Counted from the stretch's first letter, positions 33,423 to 43,838 are shown. The stretch: 64,000 bases of DNA from Bacillus testis (GCF_001243895.1 NZ_LN851186.1:2755842-2819841); one strand, 5' to 3'. Notes: generated by a model not told the origin, from the letters alone. Made by a program: numbers and translations.

Positions 33423-33472
33423 GGCAGCCAGCACCCTTCCCTAAAAAGGGCATAAAGTTCCTACTGGCTGCC
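33423..33472 (-). other. Intercistronic stem-loop between buk and lpdV
   Basis: Perfect outer arms GGCAGCCAG (33423-33431) and CTGGCTGCC (33464-33472), with an inner CCCTT/AAGGG stem. No T-run follows on the minus strand, so it looks like an RNA processing or stability element rather than a terminator. Confidence 0.6.
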
Positions 33473-33524
33473 TTAGCCTGCACTTCTATAATTTTACCTA
33501 AAAAATTGCTTTGTGAAAAACTAT

Positions 33525-34610
33525 TCAATCGATTTTATATATTTTTGCTTCTTCTTTGCCAGTCAAAACACGCAATGCTCCTTCAGCAAGCGCCTGTAAT
33601 TCATTTTCTCCCGGGTGGACAATTACGTCGGCAATCCAGTTGACTTTGGATGTTATTTCATCAATAAAGCTTTTTCCATAGGCAAGCCCGCCTGTCAAGA
33701 TGATGGCGTCCACATCTCCTTCAAGCACCACTGCAGCTGAGCCTATTTCCTTCGCTACTTGATAGGCCATGGCTGAATAAACCAGTTTTGCTCTTTCATC
33801 ACCTTTGGCAATCATTTTTTCAACCTTGATTGCATCGTTAGTGCCCAGATAGCCAACAAGGCCGCCCTGGCCGACTAGCTGTTTCATGATTTCTTCGCGG
33901 AAAAAATCTCCGGAAAAGCATAATCTCACTAAGTCTCCAGCCGGGACAGTTCCTGCACGCTCCGGACTGAACGGTCCTTCTCCATGCAAACCATTGTTGA
34001 CATCCACAACTCTCCCATTGCGATGGATGCCTACAGTTATCCCTCCGCCCATGTGGACGACGATTAGGCGAAGTTCCTCATACTTTTTCCCTAACTTTTC
34101 TGCTTCCCGCCGGGCAACCGCCTTTTGATTCAATGCGTGAAATATGCTCTTTCTCTCTATGGAAGCAAATCCCGAGATGCGGGCGATTGGTTCCAATTCA
34201 TCAACGACAACCGGATCGACAATATAAGCTGGAATATTTAGCCCCATTGCGATTTCGTAAGCGAGGATACCGCCCAGATTGGAGGCATGCTGGCCATTGA
34301 ACCCTGCCTTCAGGTCTTGCAGCATGAGGTCATTGACTTCATAGGTCCCTCCTTCAATCGGGCGGAGCAATCCTCCTCTACCGCAAACGGCACTCAGTTT
34401 TGATAGGTTGATTCCTTCATTGTGGAGTGCTTCAAGAATTGTTTGCTTCCTGAATTCATACTGGGAAATGATGTTATCAAACTCATTTATTCGGTCCGCA
34501 TCATGGCGTATTGTCTTTTCCAGAATCGGAAGTTCATTGTCATACACACCGATTTTTGTAGACGTGGATCCTGGATTGATCACTAAAATCCGCTTTTTTT
34601 CACCTTGCAA
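33525..34610 (-). CDS. buk: Butyrate kinase
   Basis: ASKHA-fold acyl kinase (361 residues) converting butyryl or branched acyl phosphate plus ADP to the acid plus ATP. It pairs with phosphotransbutyrylase to gain ATP from branched acyl-CoA. Motifs: [20 protein letters not shown] at the N terminus (phosphate 1), the [20 protein letters not shown] block (~184-203) and [12 protein letters not shown] (~310-321). The length matches B. subtilis Buk (363). Gene order ptb-bcd-buk-lpdV is kept. Confidence 0.95.
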   Translation of the reverse strand: MQGEKKRILVINPGSTSTKIGVYDNELPILEKTIRHDADRINEFDNIISQYEFRKQTILEALHNEGINLSKLSAVCGRGGLLRPIEGGTYEVNDLMLQDLKAGFNGQHASNLGGILAYEIAMGLNIPAYIVDPVVVDELEPIARISGFASIERKSIFHALNQKAVARREAEKLGKKYEELRLIVVHMGGGITVGIHRNGRVVDVNNGLHGEGPFSPERAGTVPAGDLVRLCFSGDFFREEIMKQLVGQGGLVGYLGTNDAIKVEKMIAKGDERAKLVYSAMAYQVAKEIGSAAVVLEGDVDAIILTGGLAYGKSFIDEITSKVNWIADVIVHPGENELQALAEGALRVLTGKEEAKIYKID

Positions 34611-34738
34611 CTGATAAACCTCCGTTTAATGGTACAGCTAAATGTAGATGATTTAACTGTGCTTAATGATGGTTGAAAAAGAATGGCTGCATCTTTTTAT
34701 TCGCTGTCGATTAAGAAGGCAGGTCTACCTTATAGCTT

Positions 34739-35836
34739 TTACTTCTTCATATTTAGAATGCTTTTAGGATTTTGAAGGAACTGGCTACGGGAATTGCGCA
34801 TTCTGGCGATCCGTTCCTCCACCATCCGGTCGGCCGCCACATAAGTTGGCACGCCGTCACGTTTAGCAATATTGATTACCTTTTCAATATTTTGGTACAC
34901 GCCTTCCACTTTCTTCATGGCGCGCTCGCGATTGTATCCGTATAATTCGTCGGCTACATTGATCACACCGCCGGCATTGATGACATAATCAGGCGCGTAT
35001 AGAATGCCCATTTCATGGATCAAGTCGCCGTGTCTTGTGTCTTTCAATTGATTATTGGCTGCACCGGCAATCACTTTTGCCTTTAATTGCGGAATCGTTT
35101 CATCATTGATGACTGCACCAAGCGCACAAGGTGCATAAATATCGCATTCAATTGAGTAAATTTCATCAGGGTCGACAGCTTTTGCGCCAAAATCGTCAAC
35201 TGCACGTTTGACAGCATCCTTATGGATATCCGTAACGATGATCGATGCCCCTTCTTCAGTCAAGTATTTGCATAGATTATATGCTACGTTACCAACCCCT
35301 TGGATGGCAATGACTTTTCCTTCCAACGAATCGGAGCCGAATGCTTCCTTGGCGGCCGCTTTCATTCCTCTGAAGACGCCGTAAGCCGTCACCGGAGAAG
35401 GGTTTCCAGATGAACCGAACGCTGGAGAGATCCCTGTCACAAAATCGGTTTCTTCATGGATCAAGTCCATGTCAGCCACCGTTGTACCCACATCTTCGGC
35501 AGTGATATAACGGCCGTTCAAGCCCTGGATAAACCGGCCGAAAGCGCGAAACATTTCTTCATTTTTATCTTTGCGCGAGTCTCCGATAATGACCGTTTTT
35601 CCTCCGCCCAAATTCAAACCTGCAGCAGCGTTCTTATAAGTCATCCCCTTAGCAAGGCGCAGAGCATCTTCGATTGCTTCGTCCTCGCTCTTATAAGACC
35701 ACATGCGTGTGCCGCCCAAAGCAGGCCCAAGCGTAGTATCATGAATGGCGACAATCGCCTTCAGCCCTGATTGTTCATCCTGGCAGAATAATAATTGTTC
35801 ATAATCATACTTCTCCATATATTTAAAGATTTCCAT
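34739..35836 (-). CDS. bcd: Leucine dehydrogenase (branched-chain amino acid dehydrogenase)
   Basis: NAD+-dependent oxidative deamination of Leu, Val and Ile to 2-oxoacids that feed the Bkd complex. Of 365 residues, the catalytic Lys80 lies in [10 protein letters not shown] and the substrate-side [10 protein letters not shown] is at ~38-47. The NAD-binding [17 protein letters not shown] is around 178-195. Near-identical N-terminal sequence to B. subtilis Bcd/YqiT supports the start. It is second in the operon; the 128-bp gap to buk has no strong terminator. Confidence 0.96.
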   Translation of the reverse strand: MEIFKYMEKYDYEQLLFCQDEQSGLKAIVAIHDTTLGPALGGTRMWSYKSEDEAIEDALRLAKGMTYKNAAAGLNLGGGKTVIIGDSRKDKNEEMFRAFGRFIQGLNGRYITAEDVGTTVADMDLIHEETDFVTGISPAFGSSGNPSPVTAYGVFRGMKAAAKEAFGSDSLEGKVIAIQGVGNVAYNLCKYLTEEGASIIVTDIHKDAVKRAVDDFGAKAVDPDEIYSIECDIYAPCALGAVINDETIPQLKAKVIAGAANNQLKDTRHGDLIHEMGILYAPDYVINAGGVINVADELYGYNRERAMKKVEGVYQNIEKVINIAKRDGVPTYVAADRMVEERIARMRNSRSQFLQNPKSILNMKK

Positions 35837-35918
35837 GTGTAATTCCTCCCTGTTCCCTTTGCAATCTGTTCATTAATGATCGGTGGTCAATGTATAAAAA
35901 TCCCTGCCCACCAACATT

Positions 35919-36824
35919 TTACTTTTTCTGTGAGCAAACAACGGCCATAGCCAATGAATATAACTTCGTTTCCGCACTGTCGGCTCTGGATGTCAATACA
36001 ATCGGCGCTTTGGCACCGGCTATGATTGCAGCTGCTTTGGCACCTGCGAAATAGACTAGTGATTTATACAAGACATTGCCCGCTTCAATGGTTGGCACCA
36101 CCAAGATGTCCGCACGGCCTGCCACTTCACTTTTAATCCCTTTATGTGCAGCAGCATGCTCTGATATGCTGATATCAAGTGCCAATGGCCCTTCCACGAT
36201 GCAATCGGCCAATATGCCTTCTTTATTCATCTTCACCAATTCGGCCGCATCAAGCGTGGCCTGCATGGCAGAATTGACAGTTTCAACGGCAGCCAAGCAT
36301 GAAACGTTCGGCACTTCAACACCCATTTTCTTCGCTGTTTTCACAGCATTAACGATAATTCCCGCCTTTTGGTTAAGATCCGGGGCAATATTCATCGCTG
36401 CGTCGCTGACATAGATTAACCGGTCATATCCCGGCACTTCAAAAGCAGCGACATGTGAAAGAACTGTGCTTGACCGCAAACCGTATTCTTTATTCAGTAC
36501 AGCCTTCAAAATGGTGGCAGTCGGGACATTTCCCTTCATCAACACATGGGCTTCATGATCATGGACTGCTTTGACAGCCATTTGCGAAGCTTCTTCAGCT
36601 GTCTTGCAAGGAATGATGATGACATGCTCCTTCACCCTATCATCCGCCATACTTCCCAACATTTGTTCAATGGCATCATGATCTCCATATAATTTGAAAT
36701 CGGCAATTTGTAGAGCGATTGCCTGCACAACCGCTTCCAATACTTCCTGGTCGTGCGCTGCTGCAACAGCCACTATCGTTTTTTCGCTTTTGGCTGCTTG
36801 TTCCACTACTTGTTGTAGATTCAT
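35919..36824 (-). CDS. ptb: Phosphate butyryltransferase
   Basis: Exchanges CoA for phosphate on butyryl-CoA or branched acyl-CoA (301 residues), first gene of the ptb-bcd-buk-lpdV-bkdAA-bkdAB-bkdB operon. Family features of the phosphotransacylase fold are VAAAHDQEVLEAVVQA near the start, HVLMKGNVPTATILKAVL (~93-110) and TKLYSLAMA at the end. A sigma-54-type promoter lies ~45-60 nt upstream, and the regulator bkdR is the next gene upstream, on the same strand. Confidence 0.95.
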   Translation of the reverse strand: MNLQQVVEQAAKSEKTIVAVAAAHDQEVLEAVVQAIALQIADFKLYGDHDAIEQMLGSMADDRVKEHVIIIPCKTAEEASQMAVKAVHDHEAHVLMKGNVPTATILKAVLNKEYGLRSSTVLSHVAAFEVPGYDRLIYVSDAAMNIAPDLNQKAGIIVNAVKTAKKMGVEVPNVSCLAAVETVNSAMQATLDAAELVKMNKEGILADCIVEGPLALDISISEHAAAHKGIKSEVAGRADILVVPTIEAGNVLYKSLVYFAGAKAAAIIAGAKAPIVLTSRADSAETKLYSLAMAVVCSQKK

Positions 36825-36867
36825 TTTACTCAGGCCTTTCTGTCCTCACGTTGACAAATACTATATA

Positions 36868-36883
36868 TGCAAATCTCATGCCA
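36868..36883 (-). promoter_or_regulatory. Sigma-54 (SigL) promoter of the bkd operon
   Basis: The minus strand reads TGGCATGAGATTTGCA, matching TGGCAC-N5-TTGCA with GG at -24 and GC at -12. It lies 44 nt before the ptb start, and BkdR, a sigma-54 activator, is encoded immediately upstream. Confidence 0.85.
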
Positions 36884-36984
36884 ACATACAAAAATGTATT
36901 CTTAGTTGTCAGCACAAGGGATCTTGCAAGCTTAATCATTTGTTACCAATATAATAACGTGCAATTCCTTTCATAGTCTGCAAA

Positions 36985-39057
36985 TTATTGCATGCTAGTT
37001 TCTTCAAGCTCCCATTTTTCGATTTTGTAATACAAATTTCTTACGGAAATCCCTAATTTTCGAGCAGCGGCTGTTTTATTGCCCTGCTCTTCGGCAAGCG
37101 CTTCCTCAATGAGCATTTTTTCATACAGATTTACTCTTTCCTGCAAAGGCTTGCCGCTAAATCCAATGGCATGATTCTCCGGTTCTGTCTGTTTAGGCAG
37201 CAATTTATGCATAAAATCAGGGATATGGTGAAGATCGATCATTGATTCGTTATATTTCATGAAGATGATTGCCCTACCAAGGATATTCTCCAATTCACGC
37301 ACATTGCCGGGGAAATGGTATTCGCTTAACTTCTCCAAAAACCTCTCTGTTACGCCTTCCACGTTCCTGCCGTATTCCTGGTTTAGCTTCCGCAGCAAAT
37401 AACTGACCAAAAGCGGCAAATCACCCTTTCGTTGTCTGAGAGCAGGAATGTAGATAGGCATCCGGTTTAGGCGATAATACAGGTCTTCCCGAAATTTTCC
37501 GTTCATGATCGCTTTCTCAAGGTTCACATTGGTGGCGGCAATTACCCTGACATTAATCGGCACCGGTTTGGTGCCGCCGACACGGACAATCTCATTCTCT
37601 TGCAATACCCTCAGAAGCTTAACCTGTGTGTTGAGATTGATTTCTCCGATTTCATCCAGAAAGATGCTGCCGTTGTTCGCTTCTTCCAGCAGGCCGATTT
37701 TCCCTCCTCTTTTTGCTCCGGAAAATGCACCTTCTTCGTAGCCGAACAATTCACTTTCCAAAAGTGATTCCGATATGGCCGCACAATTAACGCGGATGAA
37801 TTTATTGAACTTGCGGTCGCTTTCGTTATGGATGGCATGCGCAAACAATTCCTTGCCTGTCCCGGATTCGCCCCTAAGCAAAACGGTTGCCGGCGTCTTT
37901 GCGCTTAATTTGCCTTGCTCGATCGCTAGCATCATTTCCTGAGATTCACCGATAATATCATCAAATGTGTATTTAGCTTCAAGCGTTCTGATGATCTGGC
38001 GGGCGCGATTGAGCTCCTGCGTCAGTTCCTTTATTTCCGACATATCGTGGATGACGCCAACGCTGCCTTTTAATTTGCCGTCGACGATAATGGGTGCGAC
38101 ATTGACGATGACTTCCTTGCGGTTAGGGCCGACGAGCATCTTGGCACCCCGGACAGCGCGTCTTGTTTTCAGGACTTTCATATGCATGCTTTCGCCTTCA
38201 TAAATATCCGTGTTGGCCGGCTTATTGATGATTTCTTCTTCACTCAGACCGGTAATGCGTGAATAGGCACGATTGACCATAATGCCCCGCCCTTTTTCAT
38301 CAACAACGGAAATCGCGTCATCACTTGATTGGATAATCGCTTCGAGCATGGTCTGGATCTCTTTCATATCGGTGATTTCCTCAGCAAGGCTCACCACTTC
38401 AGAGATATCTTTAAACACAGCGAATGCACCAATGATTTCCTGTTCATCATTCAGCATGGGAAATCTTGTGGTAATGATTTTCAGGCCGTTTTCTAGTACC
38501 TGTTCTTTATTCGCTTCCATTCTCCCGGTTTTAATGACCTCCGGCAGCCGGCTATTATGTATAATCTCATTGATTGGTCTGCCGATGGCTTCCATCCTTG
38601 TTTTACCGATCATCGCTTCTGCGCTTCTATTGAAAAGGGTAATTCTATTATTGGCATCGATGCCTACCATGCCTTCATCCGTGGAGTTGAATATGAGATT
38701 TCTTCTGTGGGATTCTTTTTTCAGCGTGTCGATTAACGCTTCTTTCTCTTCGAGCAGTTTGGAAATAATGAGGGCGACTGAACCGGGAATCAGAACGGTA
38801 TGGGCATCCTTTGCCGCTCTTAACTCCTGGAATGTATCTTCGCAGCCTGTCACGTCGATAATCGTGTCAAAAGTCGCATCCAGCAGCGCTTTCCAGTTTA
38901 CATCATGGGGTATGCCCTGTTCGCGGGCAAGAATCATTCCCGGGGCCTCCGGATTCATATCGGCAACAGCGCCGACTTTCAAAAAATCAATTTCAAGCAG
39001 CAATTTCATTATAGCTGTCCCGCCTTTTCCGGCTCCAACAATCATCACTTTTTGCAT
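36985..39057 (-). CDS. bkdR: Sigma-54-dependent transcriptional activator BkdR
   Basis: Enhancer-binding activator (690 residues) expected to drive the bkd operon with RNA polymerase-sigma-54. Residues ~1-110 form a Rossmann-like N-terminal domain ([13 protein letters not shown]). Two PAS domains follow (~115-225 and ~238-345), then an AAA+ domain (~360-590). The AAA+ domain has Walker [11 protein letters not shown], the sigma-54 contact loop GAFSGA (usually GAFTGA; Ser for Thr) and Walker [11 protein letters not shown] Fis-type helix-turn-helix ends the protein ([19 protein letters not shown]). Its size matches B. subtilis BkdR (692). The PAS domains may sense a metabolite or redox state. 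Confidence 0.95.
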   Translation of the reverse strand: MQKVMIVGAGKGGTAIMKLLLEIDFLKVGAVADMNPEAPGMILAREQGIPHDVNWKALLDATFDTIIDVTGCEDTFQELRAAKDAHTVLIPGSVALIISKLLEEKEALIDTLKKESHRRNLIFNSTDEGMVGIDANNRITLFNRSAEAMIGKTRMEAIGRPINEIIHNSRLPEVIKTGRMEANKEQVLENGLKIITTRFPMLNDEQEIIGAFAVFKDISEVVSLAEEITDMKEIQTMLEAIIQSSDDAISVVDEKGRGIMVNRAYSRITGLSEEEIINKPANTDIYEGESMHMKVLKTRRAVRGAKMLVGPNRKEVIVNVAPIIVDGKLKGSVGVIHDMSEIKELTQELNRARQIIRTLEAKYTFDDIIGESQEMMLAIEQGKLSAKTPATVLLRGESGTGKELFAHAIHNESDRKFNKFIRVNCAAISESLLESELFGYEEGAFSGAKRGGKIGLLEEANNGSIFLDEIGEINLNTQVKLLRVLQENEIVRVGGTKPVPINVRVIAATNVNLEKAIMNGKFREDLYYRLNRMPIYIPALRQRKGDLPLLVSYLLRKLNQEYGRNVEGVTERFLEKLSEYHFPGNVRELENILGRAIIFMKYNESMIDLHHIPDFMHKLLPKQTEPENHAIGFSGKPLQERVNLYEKMLIEEALAEEQGNKTAAARKLGISVRNLYYKIEKWELEETSMQ

Positions 39058-39230
39058 TCATTTACCTTCCTTTCTCAGATGGGTTAGCAAAACGATTATG
39101 CAAAAACTTTCATAGCAAACATGAAAAGGATTTCATCATTTGCTTTCATACTACGATAAACAGAGGCTATTGACAAATTTTTATAATATTCTATCCTACA
39201 AGTAGGCTTCAAAAAAAGGGGATGTATATA

Positions 39231-39476
39231 TTGGCGAGGTTTCTGGCTTTTTTGATTTTATTTATTCCCGGTGCTTTTGCCGCTTTAGGTATAAAGTTAA
39301 TGAGAGACATGGTTTTTGGCCTTTTAAAAAGCCCATTTCCCTCCCTTACGCTTCAATTCTTATGCGGCTTCATCCTGATGGTTGGCGGTATAGGTTTCAT
39401 CGCAGGATTCATTCTGCATCGCGACCGGAAACGCAATAAAGTACAGCAACGATTCAGCACCAGAAAGAATGTATGA
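39231..39476 (+). CDS. yqzF: YqzF-like small membrane protein (DUF2627)
   Basis: An 81-residue protein with two transmembrane helices (FLAFLILFIPGAFAALGI and LCGFILMVGGIGFIAGFIL) and a basic C-terminal tail (HRDRKRNKVQQR). Matches the DUF2627 family by pattern, which in B. subtilis includes YqzF near bkdR. An ATG at 39222 is in frame but overlaps the AAAAGGGG ribosome site; a TTG at 39231 has the right spacing and gives the usual short N terminus. Function unknown. In B. subtilis the mmg operon lies nearby; it is absent here. Confidence 0.8.
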   Translation: MARFLAFLILFIPGAFAALGIKLMRDMVFGLLKSPFPSLTLQFLCGFILMVGGIGFIAGFILHRDRKRNKVQQRFSTRKNV

Positions 39477-39512
39477 AGATTCCCACACTTGCATCTATGA
39501 ATTTGGCATATT

Positions 39513-39548
39513 AAAAGCGGTTGGCTACAGCGCCAGCCGCTTCTTTAT
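39513..39548 (+). terminator. Terminator downstream of yqzF
   Basis: Arms AAGCGGTTGGC (39515-39525) and GCCAGCCGCTT (39532-39542) pair with one G-T, followed by CTTTATT. Confidence 0.75.
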
Positions 39549-39574
39549 TGAGGAGAAAAAGGATATGTATGTAG

Positions 39575-40303
39575 TCAATAATCCTTTCTTATCTGAACCG
39601 CTTTTTTCGGATAATCAGTGATGAAAGCACTGCACTCTATCGAGAATAATGAGCGCATCATAGCTTCATCGTTGATTGTATACGGCCTGACTGCAATCCC
39701 TTCAGCCATTGCCTGGACAATGATTGGCTCGGGAGCTGCTTTTATGCTTGGATGCATGCCCTTGGCACCGATGGCCCTGGCATAAACCCACGGCATGTAC
39801 AGGCCATCCCGGTAAAGGGGGGCTGTCTCTATCTCTGGAGCGAGCCTGAAGCAATGGACCAGGCTGTAATGGTTAAACGAAGATAAAATAATGCGTTCTT
39901 CCATCTTGAAGGACCTGATCATGGCAATCACCGTTTCTTCCATTCCCGGATAGAGAAAGACACCATTTTTCAACTCAATATTCAGTTGAAGATTGGTACC
40001 TTTGAGAAATCGCAATACCTCCTCTAAGGCAGGAATTCTGTTTATACCGAATTTTTTATGGGCAACAGAGGCATTCAGCGAGGATAATTCCTTCCATGTT
40101 AAATCCTTTACATATCCCTTGCCATCCGTCGTACGGTTCAGCTTTTCATCATGGATGACAACCGGCACACCATCCTTCGACAGCTGCACATCCAGCTCAA
40201 TCCCATCCGCTCCAGCGGCAACTGCTTCCTCGAACGAAATCATGGTGTTTTCCGGGTGCGTCCCTGCTGAACCGCGATGTGCAAAAATAGCCGTTTTTCC
40301 CAT
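39575..40303 (-). CDS. Glycerophosphodiester phosphodiesterase (YqiK-like)
   Basis: A 242-residue cytosolic GDPD-family enzyme cleaving glycerophosphodiesters to glycerol 3-phosphate and an alcohol. TIM-barrel motifs are present: AHRGSAGTHPENT near the N terminus (catalytic His), IELDVQLSKDGVPVVIHD (metal ligands and second His) and LNIELKN mid-protein. There is no signal peptide, so it is not the secreted GlpQ. The frame is open to 40357, but AAGGAGGGG 6 nt before the ATG at 40303 sets the start. Same neighbourhood as B. subtilis yqiK. Confidence 0.92.
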   Translation of the reverse strand: MGKTAIFAHRGSAGTHPENTMISFEEAVAAGADGIELDVQLSKDGVPVVIHDEKLNRTTDGKGYVKDLTWKELSSLNASVAHKKFGINRIPALEEVLRFLKGTNLQLNIELKNGVFLYPGMEETVIAMIRSFKMEERIILSSFNHYSLVHCFRLAPEIETAPLYRDGLYMPWVYARAIGAKGMHPSIKAAPEPIIVQAMAEGIAVRPYTINDEAMMRSLFSIECSAFITDYPKKAVQIRKDY

Positions 40304-40391
40304 CAAACCCCTCCTTATTTTAGGCACTTCCCTTGCATGTATATGAACGGCACCCAATTCATTATGACGGCGGGGCGCTTTTTCGCCCCAT

Positions 40392-41156
40392 TTAGGATTG
40401 GTGCATCTCTTCCCGTATTTTCTGTCTGGCTGCCGCCGTCAAAGCCGGACAATTATAACATTTTTGCCCGCCTTTTCTACAATGATACATACAACAAGCG
40501 GATCGGAGCATCATTTGTTCCCCTTCAACAAATGGATGGCTGATATATACAGGCGTATGGATAAAAGGGTTTATGCCGCCTTGAAAATAAGTTCCAGGAA
40601 TCTGCTTATACCATTGCAGATAATCAATGAACTGATTGGCATACGCCTGCAAATTCTCCTGTTGCAAGAACGATTGCTCAAGCATGCTCATCCTTGCCCC
40701 ATATTGGTTATAAATGAGGCTGGACTTCACCCCTGCCAACCGGCTGATTCTCCCCACCGGATTTATTACACTGGCAGTTAGCTGGTCCAGTATATCCGTT
40801 TTGCTAAAAGAAGCCTCTAATGCAAGATTATTCATTTTGAATGCCATATAAGGTATCTGCCGATTGTATAATGCTATTTGAAGCGTTAAGCGATCCAGAC
40901 TAAGCGATAGCAAAGAATTGTAGCGGGCCAGCACATACAATTGGGTCCCACATAAACCAAATAAAGATAAGCCCAATACAGAAGCAGGCAACAGCTTGTT
41001 GGTCGCTTCATAAGCGTCGCTCACCCTGTCCATGAGGGAGGCGGTTGCCTGATCATCGAGCAACACGGATGCCGGTACCTCTTCGAGTAATTCCGCTTCG
41101 CCTTCCTGGGAAACCGAGCAAAATTGCTTTGGAAATGTTAAGTCAATGATTGTCAT
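40392..41156 (-). CDS. FhuF-like siderophore iron reductase, [2Fe-2S] protein
   Basis: A 254-residue protein ending in the signature Cys-Cys-x10-Cys-x2-Cys (CCMYHCRKGGQKCYNC), the unusual [2Fe-2S] site of FhuF-type ferric reductases. These reduce ferric siderophores in the cytosol to release iron. The rest (helical, with YMAFKMNNLALEASF and ISRLAGVKSSLIYNQYG) resembles the IucA/FhuF fold region only loosely. Start at 41156 chosen for AAGGAGA upstream; a longer frame reaches 41219. It is 12 kb from the Fur-box-linked siderophore importer but probably serves the same pathway. I saw no clear Fur box at its own promoter. Confidence 0.75.
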   Translation of the reverse strand: MTIIDLTFPKQFCSVSQEGEAELLEEVPASVLLDDQATASLMDRVSDAYEATNKLLPASVLGLSLFGLCGTQLYVLARYNSLLSLSLDRLTLQIALYNRQIPYMAFKMNNLALEASFSKTDILDQLTASVINPVGRISRLAGVKSSLIYNQYGARMSMLEQSFLQQENLQAYANQFIDYLQWYKQIPGTYFQGGINPFIHTPVYISHPFVEGEQMMLRSACCMYHCRKGGQKCYNCPALTAAARQKIREEMHQS

Positions 41157-41202
41157 CGTATCTATATCTCCTTGTTCATATAATCCGCATAATTGTTCAA
41201 GT

Positions 41203-41240
41203 AAAACAAAAAGCACCAAGCATATTCATTGGCACTTTCT
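41203..41240 (-). terminator. Terminator downstream of spo0A
   Basis: Arms AGCACCAA (41212-41219) and TTGGCACT (41229-41236), with two G-T pairs. On the minus strand they are followed by TTTTTGTTTT. It lies ~120 nt past the spo0A stop and before the FhuF-like gene. Confidence 0.65.
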
Positions 41241-41356
41241 AAAAGTTTATCATTTAATCGAGCATTTGCCTGCGGACTTGCTCAACGTTTGTGGGTTATC
41301 GTATTCTTCATTAGATTGGCTTCAAGCCCTTGGGAAACCTGTAGCCCCTAACCCTT

Positions 41357-42151
41357 TCAAGAAGCCTTATGCTCTAAGCGAAGCTTATCTGCGACCATTG
41401 CGATGAATTCTGAGTTGGTGGGCTTTGCTTTGGACATGGAAACTGTATAGCCGAACAACGAGGAAATGGATTCAATATTTCCGCGGCTCCAGGCAACTTC
41501 GATCGCATGGCGGATTGCTCTCTCGACACGGCTGGCAGTTGTATTGTATTTCTTTGCGATATCAGGATACAGTACTTTTGTAATGGAGCCCAATAATTCG
41601 ATGTCGTTATAAACCATCGAAATGGCTTCACGCAAATAAAGATATCCTTTTATATGCGCAGGGACTCCGATTTCATGGATGATGCTTGTGATGCTGGCAT
41701 CCAAGTTTTTAGGTTTCTGTTCATAAGAACTGCGGTAATGGGTGTGAGAAGGATTCTTTACGCTGGAAGGCGAAGATTGGCCGCTGACTTGACGGATTGT
41801 TCCGCCCAATTGTTCCATATCAAAAGGTTTTAAGATAAAATAACTTGCTCCAAGCTCAACCGCTTTCTTCGTTACATCTTCCTGGCCGAACGCAGTAAGC
41901 ATGACGACATTAGGCATATGGCTTCTGCTGCCGTCCCGTACTTTTTCCAATACAGCCAGACCATCTAGATGGGGCATTATGATATCAAGCAAGAGTACAT
42001 CAGGATGGACCGTTTCAAGCATTTTTAGACATTCCTGTCCATTGTAAGCAATGCCTGTCACTTCCATATCTTCCTGAGAAGAAATATAATCGCCTAAAAG
42101 ACGGACTAATTCTCTATTATCATCTACAATACATACTTTGACTTTCTTCAC
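41357..42151 (-). CDS. spo0A: Sporulation master response regulator Spo0A
   Basis: The phosphorelay output regulator that commits cells to sporulation. The receiver domain is ~1-125, with acidic pocket Asp10-Asp11 and phospho-acceptor Asp56 in LLLDIIMP. A flexible linker follows, then the C-terminal DNA-binding domain (~150-264) with the [16 protein letters not shown] recognition-helix region (SigA contact). At 264 residues it is close to the B. subtilis 267. It is downstream of spoIVB in the same direction, as in all spore-forming Bacilli. A SigH-type promoter and 0A boxes lie upstream. Confidence 0.98.
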   Translation of the reverse strand: MKKVKVCIVDDNRELVRLLGDYISSQEDMEVTGIAYNGQECLKMLETVHPDVLLLDIIMPHLDGLAVLEKVRDGSRSHMPNVVMLTAFGQEDVTKKAVELGASYFILKPFDMEQLGGTIRQVSGQSSPSSVKNPSHTHYRSSYEQKPKNLDASITSIIHEIGVPAHIKGYLYLREAISMVYNDIELLGSITKVLYPDIAKKYNTTASRVERAIRHAIEVAWSRGNIESISSLFGYTVSMSKAKPTNSEFIAMVADKLRLEHKAS

Positions 42152-42202
42152 CCAGTTTTCCTCCTCGTTCCAATTGCAGTTCTATTATCATCTACTCAGA
42201 GA

Positions 42203-42230
42203 ATTTCGACAATAGCAGAAAAAATTCCTT
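42203..42230 (-). promoter_or_regulatory. SigH-type promoter with overlapping 0A box upstream of spo0A
   Basis: The minus strand has AAGGAATTTT, a spacer of about 10 nt and GTCGAAAT, close to the SigH consensus (RNAGGAWWW / RNNGAAT). TTGTCGAA at 42205-42212 is a perfect 0A box overlapping the -10. A second, imperfect box (TAGTCGAA) lies at 42295-42302. The pattern fits autoregulation of spo0A. Confidence 0.65.
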
Positions 42231-42385
42231 GTGGATTTTCCAATAAATTCATATAACGTTCATAAATGTGATTATTCTATTGGATACTTCTATTTTCGAC
42301 TATTTTCGCATGGCATGGACAATGTTTTGCAATATTAGAACATTATACCATATTTCCTATAAAAGACCGAATGATTGCATAAAGA

Positions 42386-42414
42386 AAGCAAGGCTTTAGA
42401 AAAAAGCCTTGCTA
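42386..42414 (-). terminator. Terminator at the end of spoIVB
   Basis: Perfect arms GCAAGGCTT (42388-42396) and AAGCCTTGC (42404-42412), with a T-rich loop on the minus strand. It touches the spoIVB stop codon. Confidence 0.7.
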
Positions 42415-43713
42415 ACTTGCTTTGCGGTCCGAATTGCTTTTTTTGTAGATGTTGATGCCTGCTTCATGCAGCATCCATTCGATATGCACTCCATATCCGC
42501 TGGTCGGATCATTAACGAAAACATGCGTGACAGCCCCGATTAGCTTGCCGTCCTGGATGATTGGACTGCCGCTCATTCCTTGGACGATTCCGCCTGTCTT
42601 CCTCAATAATTCCTTATCTGTCACTTTTAAGACCATCCCCTTGATAGCCGGGAATTTTTGCGGGATGGTGCTTAAGATTTCAACATCGAATTTTTCTACT
42701 TTTGTCCCGTCTACAACCGTCAGGATTTGCGCTGGCCCTTCTTTTACCTGATGGGATAAAGTGATGGGGATTGCTTCATCCATCATGCCGTTCGGAACCT
42801 GCTTCTTTAGAGACCCGAAAATGCCGAATGGGCTGTTGCGCTGGATATTGCCGATTATTTCTTTGTTGGCGGAGAACCGGGCCAACTTCTCCCCTGGGTC
42901 CCCGTTGCTCCCCTTCTCGATCGATGTGACAGTCGAGGAAACAACTTGGCCGTCTTTGACGACAATTGGCTTTCTTGTATCCGAATCCGAGATCACATGG
43001 CCCAACGCTCCGTATTTTTTGGTATCCGGATGATAAAAGGTCATGGTGCCGATTCCAGCTGCCGAATCGCGGATATACAGGCCAAGCTTATAGATTTGTT
43101 CGATTTTGTCTTTTTGCGGCATCAGCTGTGTTTTAACCGTTTCGTTCTCCCGTTTGATTACCAGGTCCATAGGCTTATGTTCCTCGCCGGACTGTTGGAC
43201 ATACTGTGCCACATCAGACATTTTTGTAATCGTATTGCCGTTAATTTCTGTAATGATATCTCCGACTTTGACACCGGCTGTTTCACCCGGTGAATTTTTT
43301 CCGTTTGATGTTTGTATTAAATGATGACCGACTACGAGCACTCCGACAGTATTTAGCTTCACTCCGATGGATTGCCCTCCGGGAATGACTTTGAAATCGT
43401 TCATGATTTCCACGTCTACTTTTTTCACAGGGAAACCTGCTATATCCAACAATAGCTGGTTGGTGCCTGCTGTTTGGCCGTCAATTGTTATGGTATGTTC
43501 CGTCTCCTTCAGGGAAAGAGTGTCTTTATTCGTCAGGGATGCGCTGACTGGGAAAGTACGCGGAATGTCATATGATTGGCCTTCAAAAAGGGTTATTTTC
43601 TCAGGAATTGTGAAAAACTGCTGATAAGGCTTACTGATGCTTATTGAGATAAACGAAACAAGGAGGATTGTGCCAAGTATCAATCTGATTACATTGCGCT
43701 TCAAAAACGTCAC
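42412..43713 (-). CDS. spoIVB: SpoIVB, S55 serine peptidase of the SigK checkpoint
   Basis: Forespore-made protease secreted toward the mother cell to trigger pro-SigK processing. It has 433 residues. An N-terminal hydrophobic signal/anchor (~10-30) precedes a PDZ domain (~105-205, [15 protein letters not shown]). The S55 peptidase domain carries catalytic His in [12 protein letters not shown] and Ser in GMSGSP (residues ~379-384). Placed between recN and spo0A as in B. subtilis. A SigF/SigG-like promoter lies 45-75 nt upstream. Confidence 0.97.
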   Translation of the reverse strand: MTFLKRNVIRLILGTILLVSFISISISKPYQQFFTIPEKITLFEGQSYDIPRTFPVSASLTNKDTLSLKETEHTITIDGQTAGTNQLLLDIAGFPVKKVDVEIMNDFKVIPGGQSIGVKLNTVGVLVVGHHLIQTSNGKNSPGETAGVKVGDIITEINGNTITKMSDVAQYVQQSGEEHKPMDLVIKRENETVKTQLMPQKDKIEQIYKLGLYIRDSAAGIGTMTFYHPDTKKYGALGHVISDSDTRKPIVVKDGQVVSSTVTSIEKGSNGDPGEKLARFSANKEIIGNIQRNSPFGIFGSLKKQVPNGMMDEAIPITLSHQVKEGPAQILTVVDGTKVEKFDVEILSTIPQKFPAIKGMVLKVTDKELLRKTGGIVQGMSGSPIIQDGKLIGAVTHVFVNDPTSGYGVHIEWMLHEAGINIYKKSNSDRKAS

Positions 43714-43757
43714 TCTCCTCGTTTCAATTCCTTTTTTCTTAAAATGGCTACATCTTT

Positions 43758-43787
43758 AATGTTGCCTTAGAAACAGCCAAATATAAC
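43758..43787 (-). promoter_or_regulatory. Putative SigF/SigG promoter upstream of spoIVB
   Basis: The minus strand has GTTATA, a spacer of 15 nt and GGCAACATT, matching the SigF/SigG -10 pattern GGNNANANT. SigF/SigG control of spoIVB is known in B. subtilis. Confidence 0.55.
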
Positions 43788-43800
43788 AATTTGGGCAAAA

Positions 43801-43832
43801 TAAAAAGCTATCCTGAATTGGATAGCTTTACT
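43801..43832 (-). terminator. Terminator downstream of recN
   Basis: Perfect arms AAAGCTATCC (43804-43813) and GGATAGCTTT (43820-43829). On the minus strand the stem is followed by TTTATTTT. Confidence 0.85.
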
Positions 43833-43838
43833 GCGGAA

